From assembly GCA_036397755.1 (NCBI GenBank), contig DASWII010000035.1, positions 62,001 through 126,000 of the forward strand: a stretch of DNA of 64,000 nt, given 5' to 3'. The notes below the pieces were generated by a model that was given only the letters and a program-made list of their open reading frames with translations, was not told the origin of the DNA and did no database searches. The first letter of the stretch is position 1. Every line of letters starts with the position of its first letter. A program made the translations under genes and the position numbers. This document shows positions 35,176-44,279 of the stretch, in pieces. Origin of the DNA: CAMYLY01 sp036397755 (lineage in GTDB: Bacteria > Gemmatimonadota > Gemmatimonadetes > Gemmatimonadales > GWC2-71-9).

Positions 35176-36626
35176 ATCCGTACCAAGTTGCGGCCGTCCC
35201 GCTTCGCGCGGTAGAGGGCCTCGTCAGCCTGCTTGATCAATGTATCGGGGTGCCGGAGATCCGTGGCCAACGTGCTGGCCACGCCAACCGATACCGTCGC
35301 GTGGAGCGGCGTTTGCCCATCGGAAAAGTCGTGCCGCTCCACGGAGACCCGAATCCGCTCGGCAAACTGCGCCGCTCCGTCTCGATCTGTTTCCGGCAAG
35401 AGGACGACGAACTCCTCTCCACCATACCGTGCCACCGCGTCCACTTCTCGCACCTCGTCTCGCAAGAGCTTGCCCACCTGCTGAAGCACACGGTCGCCGA
35501 CGAGGTGCCCCAGTGTATCGTTGATGGTTTTGAACCGATCGACGTCGATCATCAAGATGGACAACGCCAGTCCATACCGGCGCAGGCGTTTCAACTCGGA
35601 TTCGAGCCGCTCCGTGAGCGCCCGTCGATTGAGACATCCGGTCAGCACGTCGGTCGTCGCGAGCCAGCGATACCGGAGCTTGTCGGACTCCGCGGACTGC
35701 AGTTGATAGGCCTTTTCGACGGCATTGATCGCCGTCTCGACTGCACGTGACGCGAACTGCACGTCGCGCTCGGTGAGCGGGGCCTCACTCTGCAGCGTGC
35801 GCACGAAGAACACGCCGGTCTGTTGCTCCTGCAGGCCAAACGGCACGGTGATGGCCGACCGCGTGGCAACTGTTACGCCCTCTCGTGCCCACTCCTGGCG
35901 AACATCGTTGTACAGCGGGTCCGTCGCCACGTCTCTGACCAGCACGGGGTGGTTGGTCTCGAGCGCGCGACCGATTTCGGGATAGCGATCCAACCGCACG
36001 TCCAGGTTGCGCAGCATGGGGTTCTCGGAGGCGGTGACCACCGTTCCAACGCTGTCTCCCGACTTGGCGAGGACCACCGAGCACCGCCCAACCCGTAGCA
36101 CATTCGCTACGCGCCGCGTCAGAATGTGATAGATCTCCTCGGGCGCGAGCGCATCCGTGACCTCATGGAGGATGTCGAGCATCTCGGCATGGGTTGCCGC
36201 TTCCTTGGCCTGCTGCTCGGCCTCCCGCCGCACGGCACGCAGGGCCGCGCCCACCCGAAGATGCGCCTCCACGCGCGCAAGCAGCTCCTTGACGCGGAAC
36301 GGTTTACTAATGAAGTCGTTGGCGCCGAGACCCAGCGAGCGAACCGTGGCTTCCTCCGGCAACATTGACGAGATCATCAGCACCGGGAGGTCTGCGTAGC
36401 GACGGTCGGCTTTTACCTGCGCCAGCAGCTGGAGCCCGTCGACTTTTGGCATCATGATGTCCAACATCAGGAGGTCGGGTCGCTCCAGTTCCAGAATCGC
36501 CAGGAGATTCTCCCCGCTCTCCAAGGGCTCCACCTGATACCCTTTGGACGTGAGTATGGTCGTCAGCGTCTTGAGCAACGCTCGGTCGTCGTCGGCGACC
36601 AAGATCTTCTGAGGACTGTCGCTCAT
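35172..36626 (-). CDS. Response regulator with REC, GAF and GGDEF domains (diguanylate cyclase)
   Basis: 484 residues. The receiver domain has acidic D12-D14 and the phospho-acceptor D56 in LLMLDIMMPKVDG. A GAF-like domain follows the coiled linker (EEIYHILTRRVANVLRVGR). The C-terminal GGDEF domain carries GGEEF in ARYGGEEFVVLLPETD, with REVD five residues upstream as an inhibitory-site RxxD. It should make c-di-GMP when phosphorylated. No histidine kinase is adjacent. Its stop overlaps the Ser/Thr kinase start. Confidence 0.94.
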   Translation of the reverse strand: MSDSPQKILVADDDRALLKTLTTILTSKGYQVEPLESGENLLAILELERPDLLMLDIMMPKVDGLQLLAQVKADRRYADLPVLMISSMLPEEATVRSLGLGANDFISKPFRVKELLARVEAHLRVGAALRAVRREAEQQAKEAATHAEMLDILHEVTDALAPEEIYHILTRRVANVLRVGRCSVVLAKSGDSVGTVVTASENPMLRNLDVRLDRYPEIGRALETNHPVLVRDVATDPLYNDVRQEWAREGVTVATRSAITVPFGLQEQQTGVFFVRTLQSEAPLTERDVQFASRAVETAINAVEKAYQLQSAESDKLRYRWLATTDVLTGCLNRRALTERLESELKRLRRYGLALSILMIDVDRFKTINDTLGHLVGDRVLQQVGKLLRDEVREVDAVARYGGEEFVVLLPETDRDGAAQFAERIRVSVERHDFSDGQTPLHATVSVGVASTLATDLRHPDTLIKQADEALYRAKRDGRNLVRI

Positions 36627-36630
36627 GAAG

Positions 36631-37542
36631 TCACGTAGTGCGGTCCAATGCTGTCACCCATTCCGGATCGACGTTCCCGCCGCTCACGATCAGCACGACC
36701 GGCCCGTCCGGCGCGAGTCGCCCCGCCCGGGCCGCGGCCGTCGTCGCTGCACCCGATGGCTCCGCCAACACCCGCATCGTGCGATACAGCCAGGCGGTCG
36801 CGGACGCAATCTCCTCATCGCTCACCGCGCAGGCCAGCACGCGTCCAGCGACGAGGGCGAAATTCAACTCGCCGACCGCCAGAGGCAGCAAGCCGTCCGC
36901 GATGCTGTGCGAGCGGTCGAGGCGCACGGGATGGCCTGCCTCCAGCGCGGCGCCGAGGGCACGGGCACCATCGGGCTCCACCGCACAAATCTTCACTTTG
37001 GGACGCAGGGCCGCCACAGCCGTGACGACTCCGGCGACCAGCCCTCCACCACCAACCGGCACGGCGATCATCGCCACGTCCGGCACGTCCTCGACGATCT
37101 CGAGGCCGACGGTGCCTTGGCCCGCAATGATATCGCAGTGGTCATACGGAGGCGCCACGGTCAGCCCCTCCGCCGCCGCGAGCTCTAACGCCCGGCGGCG
37201 GCGATCATCCGATGTGCTACCAGCAAACACCACCTCGCCACCCCACCGCCGTACCCCCTCGACCTTGATCGCCGGCGCTGACTCCGGCATGACGACGACG
37301 GCGCGAACCTCGGCCCGCTGGGCGGCGTAGGCCAACGCCTGCCCGTGGTTCCCGCTGGAGTAGGTGACCACGCCGCGCGCGCGGACTTGCGGGGCGAGCC
37401 GACGAATGAAGGTCCAGGCGCCCCGGAGCTTGAAAGCCCCGGTGGGTTGGCGGTTCTCCAACTTGAGATACGTCGGCACGCCCAGTGCGTTGGACAATGG
37501 AGAGCACGGGAGGGCGGGCGTGCGCACGACCACTTCGTACAA
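36631..37542 (-). CDS. Threonine/serine dehydratase-like PLP enzyme
   Basis: 303 residues from the TTG at 37542, a fold-type II PLP enzyme. The PLP lysine lies in QPTGAFKLRGAW, followed by TYSSGNHGQALAYAA, PVGGGGLVAGV, and a C-terminal serine in VLIVSGGNVD. It probably deaminates threonine or serine, or racemises serine. Coding similarity clearly starts upstream of 37542: VTLADVEEAAAGLY is in frame back to about 37578, without any ATG, GTG or TTG. A CTG at 37572 is the only near-cognate start there. It sits between gyrA and the GGDEF gene on one strand. Confidence 0.85.
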   Translation of the reverse strand: MYEVVVRTPALPCSPLSNALGVPTYLKLENRQPTGAFKLRGAWTFIRRLAPQVRARGVVTYSSGNHGQALAYAAQRAEVRAVVVMPESAPAIKVEGVRRWGGEVVFAGSTSDDRRRRALELAAAEGLTVAPPYDHCDIIAGQGTVGLEIVEDVPDVAMIAVPVGGGGLVAGVVTAVAALRPKVKICAVEPDGARALGAALEAGHPVRLDRSHSIADGLLPLAVGELNFALVAGRVLACAVSDEEIASATAWLYRTMRVLAEPSGAATTAAARAGRLAPDGPVVLIVSGGNVDPEWVTALDRTT

Positions 37543-37598
37543 CCCGGCTGCCGCCTCTTCGACGTCCGCCAGCGTGACTGGTAATCCGAGTGACCCCG

Positions 37599-40097
37599 CT
37601 ACAGCGTCATCTCCCGTTGGTCACGCCCCTCCGCCACAACCTCGGCGTCGGTTCCTTCCACCGTGTCATCACTGATGACGCGCGCAACGTCAACGAGCGT
37701 ATCGCCGGAGTCGAGATTCATGACCCTCACACCCTGAGTGTTGCGTCCGATCACGCGTATGCCGGACGCGGGGACCCGGATGATGACACCGTGGCGGGTA
37801 ACCATCATCAATTCGTCGTCCTGGAGAACTTCCTTGAGCGCGACCACCGCACCCGTCTTCTCGCTCTGCCGGACCGTGATAATGCCCTTCCCGCCCCGCC
37901 GCTGCACGCGATAGTCCGCAATGGAGGAGCGCTTCCCCAAACCTTTCTCCGTGACGACGAGCAACGTCGCGTCTCGGCGGATGACCACCATGCCGATCAC
38001 CCGATCGGCCGTGGCAAGCTGGATACCACGTACCCCGGACGTCGCGCGTCCCATTTCGCGCGCGTCCTTTTCGCTGAACCGGATGCTCATGCCGTTACGA
38101 GTGGCCAGTACGATGTCGTTGGTACCGTCCGTCACCTGCACGTCGATCAACTCGTCACCGTCATCCACGTTGATGGCATTGATACCCGAGGAGCGTGGGT
38201 TCCCGTACGCCGAGAGAACCGTCTTCTTTACCATGCCCTTGGCGGTCGCGAACATCAGATACTGGGTGTCGCCGAACTCCCGCACGGAGACGAACGCAGC
38301 TATGCGCTGCTCCCCGCTGATCTGAATCAGATTAACGATCGGCCTACCCCGAGCCGCGCGACCACCCTGCGGGATGTCATACACTTTCAACCAATAGACC
38401 TGACCACGGTCGGTGAAGAACAGCACGTACTCGTGGGTCGATGCGATGAAGAGATGCTCGACCCAGTCGTCGTCGCGTGTTCCCATGCCGTTGAGCCCGC
38501 GCCCACCTCGTCGTTGGCGCCGGTAGGTGGTCACCGGTATGCGCTTGATGTATCCCGCATGCGAGATCGTGACCACCATATCCTCTTCGGCGATCAGATC
38601 CTCGACGGAGAAGTCGCCCTCATCGGCGACGATTTCGCTCCGCCGCCGATCCCCAAAACGCCCGGCAAGCTCCGCTAGCTCGTCCGTGAGCACCCGCATC
38701 CGCTTCGGGCGAGAGCCCAGGAGCGCCTTCAACGACGTGATGAGTGTACGGACCTCGCCAAGCTCTTCTTCCAGTTTGCCGATCTCCAGAGACGTGAGCC
38801 GGGCGAGGCGCATGTTGAGGATCGCTTCGCTCTGCTTTTCGGACAGATCGAACCGCGCACGAAGCGCGGCATCTGCGTCCGGAACGTCTTTCGCCTTCCG
38901 GATGATCCGCACAACCTCGTCGATGTTGTCGACGGCGATCTTGAGACCCTCGAGAATGTGCTCGCGGGCCAACGACTGATCCAGCTCGTATTGCGTCCGG
39001 CGGGTGATGACGTCGTGACGATGCTCGATGAAATGCTCGAGCAGCTCCTTGAGCGACATCACACGCGGCTGACCGTTCGCCAGCGCCAGCATGATGGCAC
39101 CGAACGTGGTCTGCATCTGGGTCCGTTTGTACAGCTGATTGAGGACGACCGTGGGATTCGCGTCTCGCTTCAGTTCGATCACGATCCGCATCCCGTCGCG
39201 ATCCGACTCGTCGCGCATGTCGGAGATGTCCGTGATCTTCTTTTCGTGCACGAGACCAGCGATCTGCTCGATCAGGCGCGACTTATTGACTTGGAATGGA
39301 ATCTCCGTGACCACGATCTGTTCCCTGCCCGACGATTCCCTTTCCTCGACCTGCGCCCGCGCCCGCATCACGATCCGCCCCCGGCCGGTTTCGTAGCACT
39401 CCTTGAGGCCCTCGGTGCCGTAGATGAACCCGCCGGTCGGAAAGTCAGGACCGGTGATATGCTGGCGGAGATCATCCACGCTGCAATCCGGATGCTCCAC
39501 CAGGTGTTTTACCGCCGCGGCGACTTCGCCGAGATTGTGTGGGGGAATGTTCGTTGCCATGCCGACCGCGATGCCCGACGATCCGTTGACCAGGAGATTG
39601 GGGAGCTTGCCGGGCAGAACCGTGGGCTCTTCCAGCCGATCGTCGAAGTTCGGAGTGAACTCCACGGTGCCCTTGTCGATGTCCTCCAACATCGTGACCG
39701 CGAGCGCCGTGAGCCGCGCCTCGGTGTATCGATAGGCCGCCGCGCTGTCGCCATCGACCGACCCGAAGTTCCCCTGTCCGTCCACCAGCGGGTACCGCAA
39801 CGAGAATGTCTGGACCATGCGCACCAGAGAGTCGTAGACCGCGGTGTCCCCATGTGGGTGGTACTTGCCCAGCACGTCGCCCACCACGGTCGCACTCTTC
39901 TTGTACGGTCGACCCGGCTGAAGCCCGAGCTCGTTCATCGCATAGAGAATGCGACGGTGGACCGGCTTGAGACCGTCTCGCACGTCGGGCAGTGCGCGCT
40001 GCACGATCACGCTCATTGAATAGTCGATGAACGACTCGCGCATTTCGTCTTCGATGAGCCTGGGGAGGATTCGCTCCCGCTGATTCGGTGCCGACAT
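37599..40097 (-). CDS. gyrA: DNA gyrase subunit A
   Basis: An 832-residue type II topoisomerase subunit. The N-terminal breakage-reunion domain has the catalytic tyrosine in AAAYRYTEARLTALA. The GyrA-box-like region and six C-terminal beta-pinwheel blades follow (GIKRIPVTTYRRQRRGGRG is the gyrase-specific GyrA-box, QRRGGRG). The ATG at 40097 is preceded by a Shine-Dalgarno (CAGGGAG). The leader carries a sigma-70 promoter, an inverted repeat over its -35 box and a terminator-like hairpin. gyrB is not in the window. Confidence 0.97.
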   Translation of the reverse strand: MSAPNQRERILPRLIEDEMRESFIDYSMSVIVQRALPDVRDGLKPVHRRILYAMNELGLQPGRPYKKSATVVGDVLGKYHPHGDTAVYDSLVRMVQTFSLRYPLVDGQGNFGSVDGDSAAAYRYTEARLTALAVTMLEDIDKGTVEFTPNFDDRLEEPTVLPGKLPNLLVNGSSGIAVGMATNIPPHNLGEVAAAVKHLVEHPDCSVDDLRQHITGPDFPTGGFIYGTEGLKECYETGRGRIVMRARAQVEERESSGREQIVVTEIPFQVNKSRLIEQIAGLVHEKKITDISDMRDESDRDGMRIVIELKRDANPTVVLNQLYKRTQMQTTFGAIMLALANGQPRVMSLKELLEHFIEHRHDVITRRTQYELDQSLAREHILEGLKIAVDNIDEVVRIIRKAKDVPDADAALRARFDLSEKQSEAILNMRLARLTSLEIGKLEEELGEVRTLITSLKALLGSRPKRMRVLTDELAELAGRFGDRRRSEIVADEGDFSVEDLIAEEDMVVTISHAGYIKRIPVTTYRRQRRGGRGLNGMGTRDDDWVEHLFIASTHEYVLFFTDRGQVYWLKVYDIPQGGRAARGRPIVNLIQISGEQRIAAFVSVREFGDTQYLMFATAKGMVKKTVLSAYGNPRSSGINAINVDDGDELIDVQVTDGTNDIVLATRNGMSIRFSEKDAREMGRATSGVRGIQLATADRVIGMVVIRRDATLLVVTEKGLGKRSSIADYRVQRRGGKGIITVRQSEKTGAVVALKEVLQDDELMMVTRHGVIIRVPASGIRVIGRNTQGVRVMNLDSGDTLVDVARVISDDTVEGTDAEVVAEGRDQREMTL

Positions 40098-40121
40098 GGT
40101 GCTCCCTGGAAAACGAAAAAT

Positions 40122-40139
40122 GGGGTCGGATTCGACCCC
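40122..40139 (-). terminator. Terminator-like hairpin plus T-tract in the gyrA leader
   Basis: On the minus strand a perfect 7-bp stem (GGGGTCG / CGACCCC) with a 4-base loop is followed directly by ATTTTTCGTTTT. It lies between the gyrA promoter and its Shine-Dalgarno sequence. It looks like an intrinsic terminator or attenuator. A dispersed REP-like hairpin is the alternative. Confidence 0.5.
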
Positions 40140-40154
40140 GTCGGAGGTCCCTGT

Positions 40155-40183
40155 AATATACCCCGATCGAAGACGCCAATCAA
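40155..40183 (-). promoter_or_regulatory. gyrA sigma-70 promoter
   Basis: On the minus strand TTGATT (40183-40178) and TATATT (40160-40155) are separated by 17 nt. Transcription should begin near 40148, giving a leader of about 50 bases that includes the hairpin. Confidence 0.6.
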
Positions 40184-40215
40184 CTCGGCGGAACATTCCT
40201 AACCGGTTGATTGGC
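40175..40215. repeat. 10-bp inverted repeat overlapping the gyrA -35 box
   Basis: GCCAATCAAC (40175-40184) and GTTGATTGGC (40206-40215) are perfect inverted arms around 21 bases. The right arm is also part of a second palindrome, TGATTG-G-CAATCA (40209-40221). Because the left arm covers the -35 box, protein binding here could control gyrA. The rest of 40216-40366 shows nothing recognisable. Confidence 0.45.
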
Positions 40216-40366
40216 AATCACTTAGAGTTGACCGCAGTCACCATGACCGCGGGTGGGTCCGCAGGAGGTCGTCGGTCGTTTTGCAACCATCCCGAATCCC
40301 GGAGCATCTAAGCCAGTGAGATGGTAACCGGGCTCCCGCAGGGGCCGCGCAAAGAGGTGACGTTCA

Positions 40367-40597
40367 ATGACCGCTCGACCGCTCGCAGTGCACGGGATCG
40401 ACACCACGGGGCAGCGCGCCGTTCACCCACCTGTGTTTGACCGAGTCGTGCGGTCCGCTGCCGGCGCACGACTCATCCGTACGCGCCGGGGGCTCGCGCT
40501 GTTCGATGATGTCGGGCGGTTCGTTGGGATCGTGCGCCGCCCAGATCCAGGCGCGCGCTTCGGTCCCGCTGGCTCCACGGTGTTGCTACATCGCTGA
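40367..40597 (+). CDS. Small hypothetical protein (76 aa)
   Basis: A 76-residue frame with a good Shine-Dalgarno (AGAGGTGA, about 7 bases before the ATG). The peptide has a compact, partly hydrophobic middle (RGLALFDDVGRFVGIVRR). No family recognised. Its end overlaps the convergent alcohol dehydrogenase gene by 12 bp. The ribosome site and composition favour a real gene, but a chance frame in GC-rich DNA is possible. Confidence 0.4.
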   Translation: MTARPLAVHGIDTTGQRAVHPPVFDRVVRSAAGARLIRTRRGLALFDDVGRFVGIVRRPDPGARFGPAGSTVLLHR

Positions 40598-41662
40598 GGA
40601 CTGAGCCTCCGCGTGGATGGCGATCGCGATCTTCCCCATCTGGTCGCCGCTCGCGAGTCGCGCGACGGCTTCCACGCTGCGCTCCAGGGAAAACACCGAG
40701 TCGATCGCAGGGCGCAGGCGGTCCTCCGCGAGTAGCCGGACCGCCTCGTCGAAGTCTTCCCGTCCCCCCATCGTCGACCCCAGGATGTCCCACTGGTACC
40801 AGAACAGTCGCCGGACATCGATCGTCACTGTCGGTCCGGTCGTCGCGCCACACGTCACGAGACGCCCACCGCGACTGAGTGCCCGCAGCGACCGGTCCCA
40901 CGTTGCCTCCCCGACGTTCTCCACCACCACATCGACCCCGCGACGGCCCGTGATCTCGCGCACCCTCGCCACCACGTCCTCGGTCGCGTGATTGATCGTG
41001 TGGTCGGCCCCCCACGACTCCGCCACACGGAGCTTGGCATCGCTCGACGACGTGACGACGACGGTGGCGCCCATGAGCTTGGCAATCTTCAGCGCCATGC
41101 CTGAGACCCCGCCGCCAACGCCCCAGACGAGGACGGTCTCGCCCGCCCGCACCTTTGCGCGGTGGGCCAGCATCCGCCAGGCGGTGAGACCAACCAGTCC
41201 GTAGGAACCCGCCTCGACCCACGAGAGGGGTGGGTGCCCCTCCGGGATGAACGGAATCGGTACGGCGTTCGCAGCGGGCACGACAATCTGCTCCGCCGCG
41301 GTCCCGTTGACATGCTCTCCCAACAACCTGTATGAGCGGCAGAGCGGGTCCTTCCCTGCGGCGCAGTACTCGCAGCGCGCACAGGACAGACCCGGGTTGA
41401 GCAACACCCGATCACCAACCGTGAGAGACTCGACGCCACTTCCGACCTCTTCCACCACGCCGGCACCATCCCCGCCCAGGGTGTGCGGAAACCGGAGCGA
41501 GACTCCAGGAAGTCCTTTGAGCGTCCAGAGATCCAGGTGATTCAGCGCCGCCGAATAGACCCGCACCCGCACATGGTCGGGTTGCTGCACGACCGGCTGC
41601 TCCACCTCGGAGACTTCGAGCTGAGAGAGGTCACCATGACCGGTGAGGACGAGAGCCCGCAT
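40586..41662 (-). CDS. Zinc-dependent alcohol dehydrogenase / quinone oxidoreductase family protein
   Basis: A 358-residue medium-chain dehydrogenase. GroES-like N-terminal part: AALNHLDLWTLKG and HTLGGDGAGVVEEVGSGV. The structural zinc cysteines are present in CARCEYCAAGKDPLC. The Rossmann part carries VWGVGGGVSGMALKIAKLMGA for NAD(P)H. The catalytic zinc ligand position after AALNH is Asp rather than Cys, as in several family branches. Substrate unknown. Upstream gene on the same strand is the Ig-like propeller protein, but a hairpin and a repeat separate them. Confidence 0.9.
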   Translation of the reverse strand: MRALVLTGHGDLSQLEVSEVEQPVVQQPDHVRVRVYSAALNHLDLWTLKGLPGVSLRFPHTLGGDGAGVVEEVGSGVESLTVGDRVLLNPGLSCARCEYCAAGKDPLCRSYRLLGEHVNGTAAEQIVVPAANAVPIPFIPEGHPPLSWVEAGSYGLVGLTAWRMLAHRAKVRAGETVLVWGVGGGVSGMALKIAKLMGATVVVTSSSDAKLRVAESWGADHTINHATEDVVARVREITGRRGVDVVVENVGEATWDRSLRALSRGGRLVTCGATTGPTVTIDVRRLFWYQWDILGSTMGGREDFDEAVRLLAEDRLRPAIDSVFSLERSVEAVARLASGDQMGKIAIAIHAEAQSSAM

Positions 41663-41671
41663 CGACCTACT

Positions 41672-41770
41672 GTCGTGTCCCAGGAGTTCCTTGCAGAAGA
41701 CGAGTCCCGGCGGACCCCTCCGGTCGCTGGCGTATCGGCGGACTCAACGCCCCATCCAGCCGGGATTCGA
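41672..41770 (-). repeat. Dispersed intergenic repeat, copy A
   Basis: Read on the minus strand, this stretch aligns without gaps to 45671-45770, with about 17 differences in 97 positions (my manual count). It contains near-complementary ends (ATCCCGGC ... GCCGGGACTC), so it can fold into a long imperfect hairpin. It lies between two minus-strand genes. Confidence 0.6.
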
Positions 41771-41810
41771 AGTCTGTTGGCCAGCTGCGACGCCGAGACC
41801 GCTGGTCCGC

Positions 41811-41828
41811 ATGCTCCCCTGGGAGCAT
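41811..41828. terminator. Short hairpin after the Ig-like/TolB gene
   Basis: ATGCTCCC (41811-41818) and GGGAGCAT (41821-41828) form a perfect 8-bp inverted repeat about 43 bases beyond the stop of the Ig-like gene. No T-tract follows, so intrinsic termination is uncertain. Confidence 0.35.
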
Positions 41829-41870
41829 CCGGGCCTCGGGATCCAGACGACGAACTCCGGGGACACGACG

Positions 41871-44078
41871 CTAGCGCCGGAACGCGGGATAGGCCAGCTG
41901 GTCGAACTCGTCCGCTGGGCTGATTTCCACCGCCACGCCGTCGATGCCCTCGGGCGGCAGCACGAATAGCCGCCGTACGTGGTCGCCGCTGGGACCCGCG
42001 AGCGACAGGATCACCGCGAGCAAGTCCCCGCCTGGTCGCACGTCGAACGCCAGCACCGGGCGCGGCGGTGAAAGGATGCGCTCCTCGCCCTGCCTCAAGC
42101 CGAGGCTCACGATCTCGACTTGCTCCGTCAGGTGCCGCCGCTCACCCCTGAGGAACGCAACGGTCTGTTCGTCGATCCACTTCGGCATGAACTCTTCCAA
42201 CCGCGACGCGGTGATGTTCCGCTGGTTGGAACCGTCGATGCCCATCAAATAGACCTCCGCGTTGCCGTCGCGAAACGACGTCATGGCGATCATCCGCCCG
42301 TCGGGCGAGACCGCTGGATGGCGGTTGTCACGATCCCCAGCCGTCAGGGCCGTCGCATTGGCCCCGGTGACATCCACGATCCAAATCTGTGCGCTGCCGC
42401 TCAGATCCGACTCGTAGACGAGCCGCTGTCCGTCCGGGGTCCACGCCGGCAGGTGTTCGGACTCCGGACTGTCCGTCACGCGCTGAAGATTGGAGCCGTC
42501 CGCATCCGCGACGAAGAGATCGAATTGACCGCCACGATCGGAAGCGAACGCGAACCGCGTACCGTCGGGCGAGTACGCCGCCTCCAACTCGGCTGAAGTC
42601 TCCGCCGTTAACCGACCAGCGATGCCGGGCGCGCTCAGGCTCGCGGCAAAGACATCCGCGGATCCCGTACGCATGGACGTGAACATCAAGTCGCCCACGA
42701 CGAAGACGGGGACGGTATCGCCACGACCCCAAGCGGAGCCCGCGATCAATTGTGTCCCGCCAAACTCCACTCCTTGAATGGTGCCGTCACCGCTGACCCC
42801 CAGCACGGCGGCGTTCGCCGTGGACCATTGCAGCCCCTCGGCGGGCGCCACGCGTTCTCCGACGTCGTTGGTGAACCAGGCGCGCACCTGCCGACTGGAT
42901 CCGAACGAAAGGGCGATCCGGCGATCCTCGATCATGACCCGGGCGGGAACGACATTGAGCGTCCACGATCGGACTGTCTCCGAGCGATAGCGCGCCTCGA
43001 GCGTGGTGACACCCACCTTCAGCCCCCGCGCAACCGAATCTGTCGCCTGATAGGACGCCACCGTGGGGTCTCCCACGATCCACGTGATCGGCGCATCCGG
43101 AATCGGGGTGTCGTCCGCCGCCACCGGTACCACGCGGAACCCCGCGGTCCCACCCACCGGCAGCAAGATCGTGTCGCCACCGATCGCCGCCACCGTGAAC
43201 CCATCCACCTCCTGGTGTACGCGCACTTCGACCGACGCCTCCTGGCCGAACCCGAAGCCGGTGACGTTGGTCCGCCCCGCACTAATGGCGGTGACGACTC
43301 CACCCGCCGAGACCGTCACGACGTCTCGATTGGCGGAACTCCACGACACCCACTTGGGGTCAAGCAACCGATTCCCCTGCCTCGGGACACGCAGTTCCAG
43401 GGTGTCCGACTCCGCCGGCGCCAGGGACACCACGGGCACGCCGAAGCTCCACGGAACCACCCCCACCTGGACCTGCACCCGCTGTCGCAGGCCGCTCTCG
43501 GACGTCGCCTCAACCAGGCCCGTCCCTTCCTGAATCCCCACTAACATGCCCGACTGATCGATGCTCGCGACGTCAGGGCGGAACGAGTGCCACGACAAAG
43601 GAACCGGAGCGGCAGGCGTGCCGTCGTCCTTGAGGAACCGCGGCAGGAGCTGTACGTCCTCGCTCGGGAGCAGCAGCGCGGTCGGGGGCTCAATCTCGAT
43701 TCGCGTTGGCGTCCCCTCACCAATCGGGCCCGCGTACGTGAACCCCTGCACCTCCACGCTGATCGTCGCCGTGCGCGAGCCGACGGCAACCTCCACCTGG
43801 GCCGACCCGGGGGTGAGACCCACCAGCTTTGCGATGCCGTCAGGTTCAGCTTCGATCGCGACCACCGCGGGCTGTCGCGAGGTCCAGCGAAACTCCACAC
43901 CCAGCAGGACGTTGTTCGACCGATCGAGCGCGGTGGCCAGCACCTCGAAGCGCTGGCCCACGCTTAAGGTCACCTGGTTCGGGTCCACCTGAAGCTGCGC
44001 AACCTGCGCCTCGGCATTCGTCGCCATCAACGCCGCACAAAGCCCAGCCAGCCGGACCGCCTGGAGTACCACCCGCAT
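41871..44078 (-). CDS. Exported protein with Ig-like (BIG2) repeats and a TolB-type beta-propeller
   Basis: 735 residues with a signal peptide (AVRLAGLCAALMATNAEAQ). Several bacterial Ig-like domains follow (VAQLQVDPNQVTLSVGQRFEVLATALD; RIEIEPPTALLLPSEDVQLLP; WSTANAAVLGVSGDGTIQGV). The C-terminal propeller is TolB/PD40-like: AAYSPDGTRFAFASDRGGQFDLFVAD, PAWTPDGQRLVYESD, PAVSPDGRMIAMTSFRDGNAEVYLM. It is likely an extracellular or periplasmic binding or adhesion protein; no enzymatic motif is seen. The ATG at 44078 begins the signal peptide; the longer frame upstream is not coding. Confidence 0.88.
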   Translation of the reverse strand: MRVVLQAVRLAGLCAALMATNAEAQVAQLQVDPNQVTLSVGQRFEVLATALDRSNNVLLGVEFRWTSRQPAVVAIEAEPDGIAKLVGLTPGSAQVEVAVGSRTATISVEVQGFTYAGPIGEGTPTRIEIEPPTALLLPSEDVQLLPRFLKDDGTPAAPVPLSWHSFRPDVASIDQSGMLVGIQEGTGLVEATSESGLRQRVQVQVGVVPWSFGVPVVSLAPAESDTLELRVPRQGNRLLDPKWVSWSSANRDVVTVSAGGVVTAISAGRTNVTGFGFGQEASVEVRVHQEVDGFTVAAIGGDTILLPVGGTAGFRVVPVAADDTPIPDAPITWIVGDPTVASYQATDSVARGLKVGVTTLEARYRSETVRSWTLNVVPARVMIEDRRIALSFGSSRQVRAWFTNDVGERVAPAEGLQWSTANAAVLGVSGDGTIQGVEFGGTQLIAGSAWGRGDTVPVFVVGDLMFTSMRTGSADVFAASLSAPGIAGRLTAETSAELEAAYSPDGTRFAFASDRGGQFDLFVADADGSNLQRVTDSPESEHLPAWTPDGQRLVYESDLSGSAQIWIVDVTGANATALTAGDRDNRHPAVSPDGRMIAMTSFRDGNAEVYLMGIDGSNQRNITASRLEEFMPKWIDEQTVAFLRGERRHLTEQVEIVSLGLRQGEERILSPPRPVLAFDVRPGGDLLAVILSLAGPSGDHVRRLFVLPPEGIDGVAVEISPADEFDQLAYPAFRR

Positions 44079-44279
44079 CGTCACAAACCGACTCCCTGAG
44101 ATCGCGTAACTCGCAGTCAGTACAAAAGATATGCGCGAACGTAAGGTTCGTTCAGCGGCCGTGTCAAGCAAGCCGCCGCTCCCGCCCACCTGTCGCGCGC
44201 TCGCGTACCCCTTGCGCCGGCCCGCACCATTCGGAAATCTAAGGGACACTGGCGAACCCATAGCGGCAGGGAGGTGTTG

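Noticed and set aside
41755..41775. tRNA-like T-loop TTCGAATCC on the minus strand
   Set aside because: The flanking bases do not form a T-stem and there is no acceptor or anticodon arm; the stretch belongs to the dispersed repeat that recurs at 45671.
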